A DNA stretch of 64,000 nt from Arcobacter defluvii (lineage in GTDB: Bacteria > Campylobacterota > Campylobacteria > Campylobacterales > Arcobacteraceae), in assembly GCF_013201725.1 (NCBI RefSeq), contig NZ_CP053835.1, positions 2,914,001-2,978,000 on the forward strand. The letters run 5' to 3'. This document shows positions 1-12,115 of this stretch, piece after piece. Position numbers and translations under genes: made by a program. The notes beneath the pieces were generated by a model. The model saw only the letters and a list, made by a program, of their open reading frames with translations, was not told where the DNA came from and did no database searches. The number at the start of each line of letters is the position of its first letter. The stretch's first letter is position 1.

Positions 1-224
1 CTCCAAATAATAAATAAATCCCTAACAAATATAAGAAGTAAAAAAAGTACTCCTAAAAGAAGAAATACCCTTCTAAGCTAAATATAGTTCATCTAGAACT
101 AAATAAAATCTAAAAAATAATGCATTGTAAAATAAATAAAATGGAAATAAGTATTATGTAATGAGGAAATAAACAAACCAAATAAAAGGATAAAAAGCAA
201 CAAAGGCTGGAAGGATAGAGGGGT
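1..224. other. AT-rich region downstream of the rRNA operon, no gene seen
   Basis: This stretch beyond the rRNA terminator is very AT-rich, with many short stop-interrupted frames on both strands. I see no protein family, tRNA or clear hairpin in it. It may be the far end of an intergenic region whose next gene lies outside the window. Confidence 0.5.
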
Positions 225-280
225 AAAAAAAAAGCTTTTGCTAAGAGGAACTGTAAAGAAGTTCAAATTAGTAAAAGCTT
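225..280 (-). terminator. rho-independent terminator of the rRNA operon
   Basis: Read on the minus strand just after 5S, the arms AAGCTTTT-A-CTAA (280 down to 268) and TTAG-C-AAAAGCTT (244 down to 232) pair with one mismatch. An inner GAACT/AGTTC stem (248-252 with 260-264) extends the hairpin. It runs directly into a T-tract (A-run 225-233 on the plus strand). The position and shape fit the end of the rRNA transcript. Confidence 0.75.
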
Positions 281-299
281 GGTAAATAAAAAACTCAAG

Positions 300-416
300 A
301 GCTGGCAGCGGCCTACGTTTCCACCAGGGGACCCGGCAGTATTATCGGCGATGAAGTGCTTGACTTCCAGGTTCGGAATGGGACTGGGTATTTCCACTTC
401 TCTATAGCCACCAGCA
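300..416 (-). rRNA. rrf: 5S ribosomal RNA
   Basis: The minus strand reads as a typical 5S rRNA, with the conserved CCGAACCTGGAAGTCAAGC stretch and terminal GCTGG/CCAGC arms that pair at 411-415 and 301-305. It lies about 175 bp downstream of 23S in the same orientation, as the last gene of the rRNA operon. The ends are estimated from the terminal stem and may be off by a few bases. Confidence 0.93.
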
Positions 417-506
417 AAGTTGAGTGAAAAAAGTAAGAAGAAACATAAAGAAAGATTCAATATGTAAATACTCTTTACACTCAACTCATAAAGGAGTTAA
501 GAAAAA

Positions 507-579
507 ATAATGTTAAAGTCTTTTCACAATATATATTAAATATAAGAAATATATTTAATAAGATAGTAAACCAAAGAAT
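507..579 (-). other. 3' halves of the pre-23S processing stems
   Basis: Two segments here are complementary to segments upstream of the 23S 5' end. Positions 507-523 pair perfectly (17 bp) with 3677-3693, and 549-579 pair almost perfectly with 3532-3560. Nested helices that bring the 23S ends together are the usual RNase III substrate in bacterial rRNA precursors. The pairing is read directly; the role is inferred from that precedent. Confidence 0.75.
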
Positions 580-589
580 TGTTTAAAAT

Positions 590-3495
<2,906 letters not shown>

Positions 3496-3808
3496 AATAA
3501 ATAGAGTTAAACTCTATCGCTTTTTGATAATATTCTTTGGCTACTATCTTATTAAACATATTATTTAAAATATATCCAATAAAATAATGTTGTGTTCTAT
3601 CTAATTTCTTAGATATGAAATTTTTTTTGTTTTAAATTATTTAACATTTCTGTTATCTAATTCTTACGAAAAAATTAAAGACTTTAACATTATATTTTTA
3701 AATATCATTTTGATTCGAAAATCAAATATAAATTCAATATCCTTTGAACTTATATTTAACTTCTTTATCACTCTATAAATTAATTATTACGCATTTACTC
3801 TTAATAGG
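3496..3808 (-). other. internal transcribed spacer between tRNA-Ala and 23S
   Basis: This spacer of about 313 bp in the rRNA operon is very AT-rich and has no gene. It contains the 5' halves of two pre-23S processing stems: 3532-3560 (pairs with 549-579) and 3677-3693 (pairs with 507-523). Confidence 0.75.
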
Positions 3809-3884
3809 TGGTGGAGAATAGCGGGATCGAACCGCTGACCTCCTGCGTGCAAAGCAGGCGCTCTCCCAGCTGAGCTAATTCCCC
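3809..3884 (-). tRNA. tRNA-Ala (TGC)
   Basis: On the minus strand a 76-nt cloverleaf begins GGGGAATTAGCTC. It has an anticodon arm CCTGC-TTTGCAC-GCAGG with anticodon TGC, a T arm containing GGTTCGATCC, and an encoded CCA end. The acceptor GGGGAAT pairs with ATTCTCC with one G-U pair. It sits in the 16S-23S spacer beside tRNA-Ile. Confidence 0.97.
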
Positions 3885-3914
3885 AACCTAAATTAATCTT
3901 TCTAGATTATTTAA

Positions 3915-3991
3915 TGGTGGGCCTATCAGGACTTGAACCTGAGACCTCACGATTATCAGTCGAGCGCTCTAGCCAGCTGAGCTATAGGCCC
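3915..3991 (-). tRNA. tRNA-Ile (GAT)
   Basis: On the minus strand a 77-nt cloverleaf begins GGGCCTATAGCTC. The anticodon loop gives GAT, the T arm contains GGTTCAAGTCC, and CCA is encoded. The acceptor GGGCCTA pairs perfectly with TAGGCCC. It is the first tRNA of the 16S-Ile-Ala-23S operon. Confidence 0.97.
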
Positions 3992-4010
3992 CTTTTACTA
4001 CCTATTTAAA

Positions 4011-4031
4011 TAATCTTTATAAACCGAATAT
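4011..4031 (-). other. 3' half of the pre-16S processing stem
   Basis: These 21 bases are the exact reverse complement of 5774-5794 on the other side of 16S. Partial pairing continues beyond (ACTCTT-type sequence on both sides). The two arms would close a long helix around the 16S precursor, the usual RNase III site. The pairing is seen directly; the enzyme role is inferred. Confidence 0.75.
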
Positions 4032-4085
4032 AAAAACTCTTTCTTTTTAGTTTTAAGTTAAGAATCGAATCTTAACTTAATTCTC

Positions 4086-5606
<1,521 letters not shown>

Positions 5607-5815
5607 TATAGAGCTTTTGAAACTGACAAATTTTATAACTCTTCAATTACAAAATTATCACTCAAATTTTATAGACAAGCATTTGTTTTACCAAATTCTC
5701 TTGTTTTTATATTTTTATTTAACATTTATTCTTATTTTTAATCTAAACAAACATAGATTTTTATAAGAGTCTCATATTCGGTTTATAAAGATTACTTTAC
5801 AAACGTTTATAATTA

Positions 5816-5828
5816 TTTTTAAAGATCA
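5816..5828 (-). promoter_or_regulatory. boxA-like antitermination site in the rRNA leader
   Basis: The minus strand reads TGATCTTTAAAAA, matching the E. coli rRNA boxA (TGCTCTTTAACAA) at 11 of 13 positions. It lies between promoter and 16S, where the Nus antitermination complex loads in other bacteria. Function is by analogy only. Confidence 0.55.
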
Positions 5829-5896
5829 TTCCCTCTCGATTGAAGCGTATCTCTTCTCACTTTTCGTTTGAAGCGTTCCAGTCAAATTGGACGGGA

Positions 5897-5925
5897 ATTA
5901 TAATAGATTTTTATTAGCTTGTCAA
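5897..5925 (-). promoter_or_regulatory. consensus sigma-70 promoter of the rRNA operon
   Basis: On the minus strand a perfect -35 TTGACA (5925-5920) and a perfect -10 TATAAT (5902-5897) are separated by exactly 17 bp. In Campylobacterota most housekeeping promoters lack a recognisable -35, so a full consensus here fits a very strong rRNA promoter. Confidence 0.85.
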
Positions 5926-5969
5926 TACCTTAACGCTGAAATGTAGCTTAAATTTTTAAATTTATCCTC

Positions 5970-6035
5970 TTTTTATCACTTTTACTTCTTTTTACTATCT
6001 TTTTATCGCTTTTTCTTGGGTTTTTCTTGGGTTTT
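5970..6035. promoter_or_regulatory. phased A-tract array (predicted curved DNA) upstream of the rRNA promoter
   Basis: Seven runs of 4-5 T on the plus strand (A on the minus strand) start at 5970, 5980, 5989, 6000, 6010, 6021 and 6032. The spacing is 9-11 bp, close to one helical turn. A-tracts in helical phase bend DNA. The array begins about 45 bp upstream of the rRNA -35, as an upstream activating region would. It could also act on the rightward gene at 6160. Confidence 0.6.
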
Positions 6036-6159
6036 CATTATTTTATGTTATTTATTAATCATCTATTTACTTTTCTTGTTTAATATATATGCTTAAATAT
6101 AACTATAATATTTCAAACTTATGTTATATTATTAGTAAATTATAAAAAAGGAAAGAAAA

Positions 6160-6861
6160 ATGTATAATAGAGATTATCTATCAAATCAATCATCTCAATA
6201 TGCACAAGAATCATCTCAAGTTCAATTAATGAGCTTTTTAAAAGCAACTTATCAATTATTTGCTGGTTCATTATTAGCAGCAACAGCTGGTGCATATATT
6301 GGATTAGGAATTGTTTCTATATTAATGGGACCAATGAAATGGGTTCTATTTGCAATTGAACTTGGATTAATATTTTTTGTTATTCCAAGAGTAAAACATA
6401 CTCCAGGCGTTAATTTAGCTGTATTATTTGCATTTACATTTATTACAGGATTAACAATTGCTCCATTATTAGCTTCAATTTTTGCAATGCCTAGTGGTGC
6501 ATCTATTGTTGGTCAAGCATTTTTAATGACTTCTGTTGCATTTGGTGGAATTTCAATGTTCGCAATGACAACTAAAAGAGATTTTTCTGCTATGGGGAAA
6601 TTTTTATTTATTGCTTTAATCATTATGATTGTTGCTGGTATCTCAAATATCTTCATTCAATCTTCAATGATGCAATTAGCAATAGCTAGTGTGGGAGCAT
6701 TATTATTCTCAGCATTCATATTATATGATACACAAAACATTATCAAAGGTAATTATGATTCACCTATTGAAGCAGCATTATCTTTATATTTAGATTTCTT
6801 TAATCTATTTATTTCATTATTACAAATTCTTGGAATTATGAATAGTGGAGACAGAGAGTAA
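6160..6861 (+). CDS. Bax inhibitor-1/YccA family membrane protein
   Basis: This is a 233-residue protein with about seven membrane helices filling most of residues 25-228, the size and shape of the BI-1 (TMBIM/YccA) family of pH-sensitive calcium-leak channels. Two conserved acidic positions can be seen near the end: the YDTQ motif (Asp about 190) and LYLDFFN (Asp about 212). They match the aspartate pair that gates the family's characterised member YetJ. The start has a good AAGGAAAG ribosome site. A terminator hairpin overlaps the stop codon, so the gene is probably transcribed alone. The cellular role in this organism is unknown; the family assignment is firm. Confidence 0.88.
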   Translation: MYNRDYLSNQSSQYAQESSQVQLMSFLKATYQLFAGSLLAATAGAYIGLGIVSILMGPMKWVLFAIELGLIFFVIPRVKHTPGVNLAVLFAFTFITGLTIAPLLASIFAMPSGASIVGQAFLMTSVAFGGISMFAMTTKRDFSAMGKFLFIALIIMIVAGISNIFIQSSMMQLAIASVGALLFSAFILYDTQNIIKGNYDSPIEAALSLYLDFFNLFISLLQILGIMNSGDRE

Positions 6862-6886
6862 GACTTTTTGTCTTACTCCATTTTTT
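6856..6886 (+). terminator. terminator overlapping the end of the BI-1 gene
   Basis: GAGTAAGAC (6856-6864) and GTCTTACTC (6870-6878) form a perfect 9-bp stem with a TTTTT loop, followed by CATTTTTT. The hairpin includes the stop codon of the upstream gene, and its T-run ends at the ATG of the next gene (6887). Expression of that gene may then depend on read-through or an internal promoter. Confidence 0.7.
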
Positions 6887-7288
6887 ATGACAAATACTTT
6901 AAGACTTATTGATGCCAATTTAAATAGATTACGAGAAGGTATTCGAGTAGTTGAAGATATCTTTAGATATATGTACAATGATAAAGAAACTGCTTTAAAA
7001 TTAAAATCCCTTAGACATTTAGCAAGATTAGATAACTATATAGAATTACTTGAAACAAGAGATGTAAAAAATGATGTTTTAAGAAGTTCAATAAAAAGTG
7101 AACAAAATCGAACTGATTTATATTCAATATTAATTGCAAATTTTAAAAGAGCTCAAGAAAGTGCTAGAGTTTTAGAAGAATTTACAAAATTAACTTCAAT
7201 AAAAGATAGTGAAAATTTCAAATATATAAGATATGAACTTTATAATTTAGAAATTGTTTTAACAAAAATCACTTCAAATTCTAAATAA
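6887..7288 (+). CDS. thiD2: ThiD2-type HMP-phosphate kinase (stand-alone)
   Basis: This small helical protein (133 residues from ATG 6887) begins with the family signature LRLIDANLNRLREGIRVVED and has a later KSLRHLARLDNYI stretch. It matches the ThiD2 domain, known fused to thiamine-phosphate synthase (ThiE) or free. ThiD2 is reported to be a monofunctional kinase for hydroxymethylpyrimidine phosphate in thiamine synthesis. No ThiE part is attached here. The in-frame start at 6845 would overlap the BI-1 stop and the terminator hairpin, so I prefer 6887, where homology begins. The 3' end overlaps the convergent methyltransferase gene by 49 bp. Confidence 0.7.
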   Translation: MTNTLRLIDANLNRLREGIRVVEDIFRYMYNDKETALKLKSLRHLARLDNYIELLETRDVKNDVLRSSIKSEQNRTDLYSILIANFKRAQESARVLEEFTKLTSIKDSENFKYIRYELYNLEIVLTKITSNSK

Positions 7289-7932
7289 TTATAAGGATAC
7301 TCTTTATATAGTTTTTTTGAATCACTATAAGAAAGAGATTTCTCTCCACTTACACCTGATTTTTTTATATAATCAAATAAACCTTTTTTATTATCAAATT
7401 CTAATTTATATAATATAGTTTCAAATTCACAATTAAAAAATTTTAAGAATGAATTTTTTATAGAATCTTCATCTAATATAGGTGATTTAGTATTTGTAAT
7501 TTCCTGAATTGTTTTAAATGTATTTGATGTAAATAAAACTGCATTAATCTCTTTAGTTATAGATGAAAGCTGTTCTATTATTCTTGATAAATTATTTGAC
7601 CATTGAAGAGCTGAAGATGACAACACAATGTCATAACTGTCATTTTTAATTTCATTGATAAACTCATCAGTATCAAAATTTAGACATTTAACTTCTATAT
7701 TATTTGCTTTTGGATGTAATTCACACATTGAAGATGAAGCATCTATTGCTTTATAAAATTCAACTTCCCATGAAATGTGATTAAAAACCTGACCTGAACC
7801 ACAACCTAATTCTAAAATTCTTTTTGGTTGAAATTTTAATTCACGAACAAGAGATTTTGCAACAATTTGTTGAATGATATTATGATTTTTATACTCGTTT
7901 GCGTATTTTGAGAATTGATTTTTTACTGACAA
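7240..7932 (-). CDS. SAM-dependent methyltransferase, BioC-like
   Basis: This is a 230-residue class I methyltransferase. The SAM-binding motif I is LELGCGSGQV (residues 40-49), and a later SSSALQW segment resembles the motif after strand 4. The N-terminus (FSKYANEYKNHNIIQQIVA) has the layout of BioC, the malonyl-ACP O-methyltransferase that starts pimelate synthesis for biotin. The start is TTG at 7932 with an AAAGAG ribosome site. The 3' end overlaps the thiD2-like gene tail to tail. No other biotin gene is adjacent, so BioC is likely from sequence style only; a methyltransferase of another small molecule is possible. Confidence 0.65.
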   Translation of the reverse strand: MSVKNQFSKYANEYKNHNIIQQIVAKSLVRELKFQPKRILELGCGSGQVFNHISWEVEFYKAIDASSSMCELHPKANNIEVKCLNFDTDEFINEIKNDSYDIVLSSSALQWSNNLSRIIEQLSSITKEINAVLFTSNTFKTIQEITNTKSPILDEDSIKNSFLKFFNCEFETILYKLEFDNKKGLFDYIKKSGVSGEKSLSYSDSKKLYKEYPYNYLEFEVIFVKTISKL

Positions 7933-8039
7933 TTTTACTCTTTATAAAATGACTGAAATCATGTTTTAAAATTCATTTTAACTTAATTTTAATAAGTATT
8001 AGATAAAATGATTACCATTTTTTAAAAAGGAAATAGATA

Positions 8040-8393
8040 ATGACATCTACACTTTTAATCGTTCAGTTTGTTTTAGCAATCTTATTAACTATAATCATTT
8101 TACTTCAAAAAAGCTCAAGCATTGGTCTTGGAGCATATAGTGGAAGTAATGATTCATTATTTGGTGCTAAAGGTCCAGCAAATTTCTTAACAAAAGCTAC
8201 AATGGCTTTAGGATTAGTTTTTGTTATAAATACTGTTGCATTAGGATATTTATATAATCAACAAAGAAATCAAAGTGCTGTTGACACAATAAAAACTGAT
8301 TCTTTAATCCCAACAACACCAACAACTCAAACTGATTCAGCTCCTGCTGCTCCAACAGCAACACCTGTTCCAACAGCTCCTGAAAATAAATAA
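8040..8393 (+). CDS. secG: preprotein translocase subunit SecG
   Basis: This 117-residue protein has two membrane helices (about 4-22 and 53-71) separated by the SecG loop with SSSIGLGAYSGS and FGAKGPANFL. It is the small subunit of the SecYEG channel that aids insertion of SecA. The tail after residue 85 is rich in Pro, Thr and Ala and probably disordered, as in other Campylobacterota SecG. The AAGGAAA ribosome site sits properly before ATG. It is followed closely by the deacetylase, frr and pyrE, an apparent operon. Confidence 0.92.
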   Translation: MTSTLLIVQFVLAILLTIIILLQKSSSIGLGAYSGSNDSLFGAKGPANFLTKATMALGLVFVINTVALGYLYNQQRNQSAVDTIKTDSLIPTTPTTQTDSAPAAPTATPVPTAPENK

Positions 8394-8411
8394 TACAAAG
8401 AATAAAGAAAT

Positions 8412-9353
8412 ATGAAGTATTTCTTACTTCTTTGTTTATCTTATCTTTATTTAAATGCAAATGCTCATGTTTTTGTTTACCATCGATTTGGTGATTCAAA
8501 ACATGAAAGTACAAATACATCTTTACAAGAATTAAAAAAAGAGTTTGAATATTTCAAAACTAATAATTATAAAGTTGTAACTGTTTCAAAAATTGTTGAG
8601 AAACTAAAAAATAAAGAAAAAATACCAGATAATTGGATTGCATTTACAATTGATGACGCGTACAAAAGTTTTTATCAAAATGGTTTAGAATTATTTAAAA
8701 AATATAACTATCCATTTACTCTTTTTGTTTATGTTGAAGCAACTCAAAAAAAATATCCTGATTTTATGACTTGGGATGAAATAAAAGAGGCTTCAAAATA
8801 TGGAGAGATTGAACTTCACTCATATTCACATAAGCAACTTGTAAAATTAACTAATGAAGAAATTAATAAAGATACTAATTTAGCATTAGAAATATTTGAA
8901 AAGAATTTAGGATTTAAACCAAAAGCATACTCTTATCCTTATGGTGAATATGATGAAAGAGTAAAAAAAGAGATAAAAAATTTTGGTTTTGAATATATTA
9001 TGAATCAAAATAATGGTTCAGTAAATGAAAAAAGTGATTTATTCGATTTAAATAGAATAGCACTTGTTGGAAAAATAAATTTAGAAGAGAAGATAAAATA
9101 TAAAACTCTTGAAGCAAACTGGATAGAACCTCAAGTTTATCCAAAAGATGGAATACTAAAACATGTAAAAGTTGAAGTAAATAAAGATATAAAAGATGCA
9201 AAATTGTTTATATCAACTTATGGATGGCAAGATATCAAAGTTAAAAATGGTATAATAGATATCAAATTAGATAAAAAACTAAATCTAAATAGAAATAGAA
9301 TAGCTATAAGTACTGACTATTACACTATTTCAAATAAATTACTAATCAAATAA
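8412..9353 (+). CDS. secreted polysaccharide deacetylase family protein
   Basis: This is a 313-residue protein with a cleavable signal peptide (about 1-18, ending ANA). The NodB-type domain follows. Motif 1 is TIDDAY (DD at 81-82), motif 2 is HSYSH (His136 and His140), and a later YSYPYGEYD matches motif 3. The Asp-His-His metal triad is therefore intact. Family members remove acetyl (or formyl) groups from peptidoglycan or polysaccharide in the periplasm. A C-terminal region of about 90 residues (from about 220) is not part of the catalytic fold. The gene lies 18 bp after secG and 10 bp before frr. The substrate is unknown. Confidence 0.85.
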   Translation: MKYFLLLCLSYLYLNANAHVFVYHRFGDSKHESTNTSLQELKKEFEYFKTNNYKVVTVSKIVEKLKNKEKIPDNWIAFTIDDAYKSFYQNGLELFKKYNYPFTLFVYVEATQKKYPDFMTWDEIKEASKYGEIELHSYSHKQLVKLTNEEINKDTNLALEIFEKNLGFKPKAYSYPYGEYDERVKKEIKNFGFEYIMNQNNGSVNEKSDLFDLNRIALVGKINLEEKIKYKTLEANWIEPQVYPKDGILKHVKVEVNKDIKDAKLFISTYGWQDIKVKNGIIDIKLDKKLNLNRNRIAISTDYYTISNKLLIK

Positions 9354-9363
9354 AGGAGAATAA

Positions 9364-9921
9364 ATGTTAGAAGAAGTATATGCTCAAACTAAAGAACATA
9401 TGGACAAAGCTATCGATGCATTAAAAAGAGATTACAAATCTTTAAGAACGGGAAAAGTTAGCACAAATATTTTAGATGGTATTAAAGTTGATTATTATGG
9501 AACACCTACTGATTTAAGTCAAGTTGGTTCTGTTTTAGCACCAGATGCTACAACTATTACTATTAGCCCATGGGAAAAAAATCTTTTAGGACCAATTGAA
9601 AAAGCTATTCAAACTGCAAATATTGGTGTTAATCCAAATAATGACGGTGTAATTATTAAACTATTCTTCCCACCAATGACTGTTGAACAAAGACAAGAAA
9701 CAGCTAAACAAGCTAAAGGTATGACTGATCATGCAAAAGTTGCAATTAGAAATATCAGACAAAATTCTAATACGAAAATCAAAAATCTGTTAAAAGATAA
9801 AGCTATTACTGAAGATGAAAGTAAAAAAGCTCAAGACGAAATTCAAAAAATCACTGATTCTTATGTTTTAAAAGCTGATGATACATTCAAAGCTAAAGAA
9901 GCTGAAATTTTAAAAGTATAA
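9364..9921 (+). CDS. frr: ribosome recycling factor
   Basis: This 185-residue protein has the full length of bacterial RRF and its hallmarks: [20 protein letters not shown] near the start, the TITISPWEK segment, and the C-terminal helix with [11 protein letters not shown]. It splits post-termination ribosomes together with EF-G in the cytoplasm. A strong AAGGAG ribosome site precedes it. Only 2 bp separate it from pyrE, so the two are co-translated. Confidence 0.97.
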   Translation: MLEEVYAQTKEHMDKAIDALKRDYKSLRTGKVSTNILDGIKVDYYGTPTDLSQVGSVLAPDATTITISPWEKNLLGPIEKAIQTANIGVNPNNDGVIIKLFFPPMTVEQRQETAKQAKGMTDHAKVAIRNIRQNSNTKIKNLLKDKAITEDESKKAQDEIQKITDSYVLKADDTFKAKEAEILKV

Positions 9922-9923
9922 TC

Positions 9924-10532
9924 ATGAACGTAGCACAAATATATAAAGACGCTTCTGCCCTACTTGAAGGTCATTTTAAATTAAGTAGTGGAAATCATTC
10001 AAAATTTTATTTACAATCTGCAAAAGTTTTAGAAGATCCTAAAACTGCTAAATTATTAGCTGATGCACTTGCAGAACAGATAAAAAAATCTGGATTAAAA
10101 ATTGATGCTGTTTGTTCTCCTGCACTTGGTGGATTAATAGCTGGATTTGCACTTGCAACTGCACTTGATGTAAGATTTATTTTTGCTGAAAGAGCTGATG
10201 GTGAAATGACTATTAGAAGAGGTTTTGAAGTAAAAGAAGGTGAAACTTATATCGTTTGTGAAGATATTATCACAACTGGTGGAAGTGCACTTGAAGCTGC
10301 ACGTGAAATCGAAAAAGCTGGTGGAATTGTAGTTGCTTATGCTGCTTTAGCAAATAGAGGTTTCTGTGAAAGAGTTGGAAGTTCTATTGAAAGAAAAGAC
10401 AACTGTAAATTACCTTTAGATAAACCACTTTTTGCTTTAGAAGATTTTGCATTTGAAATGTATTCTCCTGAAGAGTGTCCTATGTGTAAAGAAGGAAGTA
10501 TTGCTTACAAACCAGGAAGCAGAGGAAACTAA
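9924..10532 (+). CDS. pyrE: orotate phosphoribosyltransferase
   Basis: This 202-residue enzyme converts orotate and PRPP to orotidine monophosphate in pyrimidine synthesis. The PRPP-binding motif [14 protein letters not shown] is present, as is the substrate segment [14 protein letters not shown]. It has a C-terminal cysteine pair (ECPMCKEGS) typical of the longer epsilonproteobacterial-type PyrE. It follows frr directly, and its stop overlaps the next start in a TAATG junction. Confidence 0.96.
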   Translation: MNVAQIYKDASALLEGHFKLSSGNHSKFYLQSAKVLEDPKTAKLLADALAEQIKKSGLKIDAVCSPALGGLIAGFALATALDVRFIFAERADGEMTIRRGFEVKEGETYIVCEDIITTGGSALEAAREIEKAGGIVVAYAALANRGFCERVGSSIERKDNCKLPLDKPLFALEDFAFEMYSPEECPMCKEGSIAYKPGSRGN

Positions 10533-11011
10533 TGTCTAAATGGAGAGATGTAAAACATAATAAAGTTCAAAATAAAACAAATGAACTTAAAACTAAATCA
10601 TTAAAAAGTGATTTAACATCTCTTCCTTCTAGATTTAAAGCATTTTTAACAGATGCTTTTTTGATTACAACTCCAATCACATACATTGTTATGTATCTAA
10701 TTTTAGGTGGAGGCACTGCCTTTGCTGAAAATAGAGTTTTAGGTTGGAGTCTGATTTTAGGTGTTAGTGCATTTATAATTGTCTTTTTTTGGTATGTAAA
10801 ATCTCAAACACCTGGAATGAAAGCTTATGGAATGAAAATAGTTAATTCTTTAACAAAACAAAGAGTTTCATTTTTTCAAGTTTTTATTAGATATTTTGCA
10901 ACTTTATTTGCAATTATCTCTTTCTTCTTACTTTTTGTTCCTTATTTCAACAAAGATAAAAAAACTTTTCAAGATATAATTTCTAACACTACTATAATTA
11001 ACGAAAAATAA
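10532..11011 (+). CDS. RDD family membrane protein
   Basis: This is a 159-residue protein with a charged N-terminus. The RDD domain begins with PSRFKAFLTDAFLI (family signature R..A...D), and three to four membrane helices lie at about 38-60, 66-88 and 118-145. The RDD family has poorly known roles; some members act in ion or osmotic homeostasis. It is linked by TAATG overlaps to pyrE upstream and the MFS gene downstream, so translation is probably coupled across all three. Confidence 0.8.
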   Translation: MSKWRDVKHNKVQNKTNELKTKSLKSDLTSLPSRFKAFLTDAFLITTPITYIVMYLILGGGTAFAENRVLGWSLILGVSAFIIVFFWYVKSQTPGMKAYGMKIVNSLTKQRVSFFQVFIRYFATLFAIISFFLLFVPYFNKDKKTFQDIISNTTIINEK

Positions 11012-12087
11012 TGCTTTTTTTTAATCTTTCAGCATTTTATTTTTTTTATTTTGCTGCTGTTGGTGTTTATATAATATTTTTACCAAAGGTACTTCATGAT
11101 ATTGGATATAGTACTTTTGATATAGGTATTATTTTTGCCCTTGCACCTTTAATGAGATTTATTACACCTTTTTTATTTTTAAAACATATTAAACTTGATC
11201 AAAAGATGTTTAAATCTGCACTTTATATTTCAGTATTTTCATCTGCATGTTTTTATTTAACTATTGAGAACTTTTTTCTTTTTATGATAAACAATGCTAT
11301 TTTAGCTGCTTGTTTATCTTTGATTTTACCTTACCTTGAAGTTACAGCAATTTCTACATTAGGAAAAGAGAAGTATGGAAAATCAAGACTTTATGGTTCT
11401 ATTGGATTTATGATAATTTCTTTAGTTTTAGCAAAATTTTTAACTCAACCATTTATTGCTATTCATTACTATTTAGTTTTAAATGTTTTAACTGTTATAT
11501 TTGCCCTTTTACTTTTAAAATATGATGTACAAAAAGTTGAAAGTGAAAATAAAGAACCTTTTTCTTTTTTAAAATATTGGCCACTTTGGATTAGTCTATT
11601 TTTCATGCAAATGAGTTTTGGAGGTTTTTATAACTTCTTTACTATTTATGAAACGGAACACAATATCTCATTAGAAATGACTTCATATTTATGGTCTTTT
11701 GGAGTAATTTGTGAAATTCTAATGTTATATTTCCAAGCACCTCTACTAAAAAACAATCTTTTAAATCTTATAAAAATTTGTGTTGGAATAACTATAGTTA
11801 GATGGTTTTTATTATATTTATATCCTGATTCATTAACAATTACATTTTTCACTCAATCACTTCATGCCTTTTCATTTGGACTTTATCACAGTACAGTAAT
11901 TATTTATTTATATACACTTTATGAAAATAAAAAATTAGCTCAACAATTTATGTATGGTGTTGCATATGGCTTAGGTGGATTTATTGGTGCATTTGTTGCA
12001 GGTGCAGTTTATGGAGAATTTTTATTTTTATTTAGTGCATTATTTGCTCTTTTATCTTTTATTTCACTATATTTCATAAAAAAATAG
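11011..12087 (+). CDS. MFS transporter, PPP/MFS_1-like family
   Basis: This 358-residue integral membrane protein has ten to eleven hydrophobic helices. The motif GKSRLYGSIGFMI after helix 4 is typical of the MFS_1-like family that includes the HcaT-type phenylpropionate transporters. The length is slightly short for a 12-helix MFS protein, so one or two helices may be missing or unclear. The substrate cannot be told from sequence. It is the last gene of the secG-to-MFS run, and the following gene has its own AAGGA site after 28 bp. Confidence 0.75.
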   Translation: MLFFNLSAFYFFYFAAVGVYIIFLPKVLHDIGYSTFDIGIIFALAPLMRFITPFLFLKHIKLDQKMFKSALYISVFSSACFYLTIENFFLFMINNAILAACLSLILPYLEVTAISTLGKEKYGKSRLYGSIGFMIISLVLAKFLTQPFIAIHYYLVLNVLTVIFALLLLKYDVQKVESENKEPFSFLKYWPLWISLFFMQMSFGGFYNFFTIYETEHNISLEMTSYLWSFGVICEILMLYFQAPLLKNNLLNLIKICVGITIVRWFLLYLYPDSLTITFFTQSLHAFSFGLYHSTVIIYLYTLYENKKLAQQFMYGVAYGLGGFIGAFVAGAVYGEFLFLFSALFALLSFISLYFIKK

Positions 12088-12115
12088 TAAAATTCCATTT
12101 TTTAAAAGGATTATA

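Larger units (their letters stand above)
5607..6159. other. rRNA leader and divergent promoter region
   Basis: This 553-bp stretch has no gene and separates the leftward rRNA operon from the rightward BI-1 gene. It holds the 5' arm of the 16S processing stem (5774-5794), a boxA-like site, two copies of a 13-base direct repeat (5837-5849 and 5864-5876, 12 of 13 identical), the rRNA promoter, and a phased A-tract array further upstream. Confidence 0.7.

Noticed and set aside
263-484. Minus-strand frame across the 5S gene
   Set aside because: It covers the 5S rRNA and has no protein-like features.
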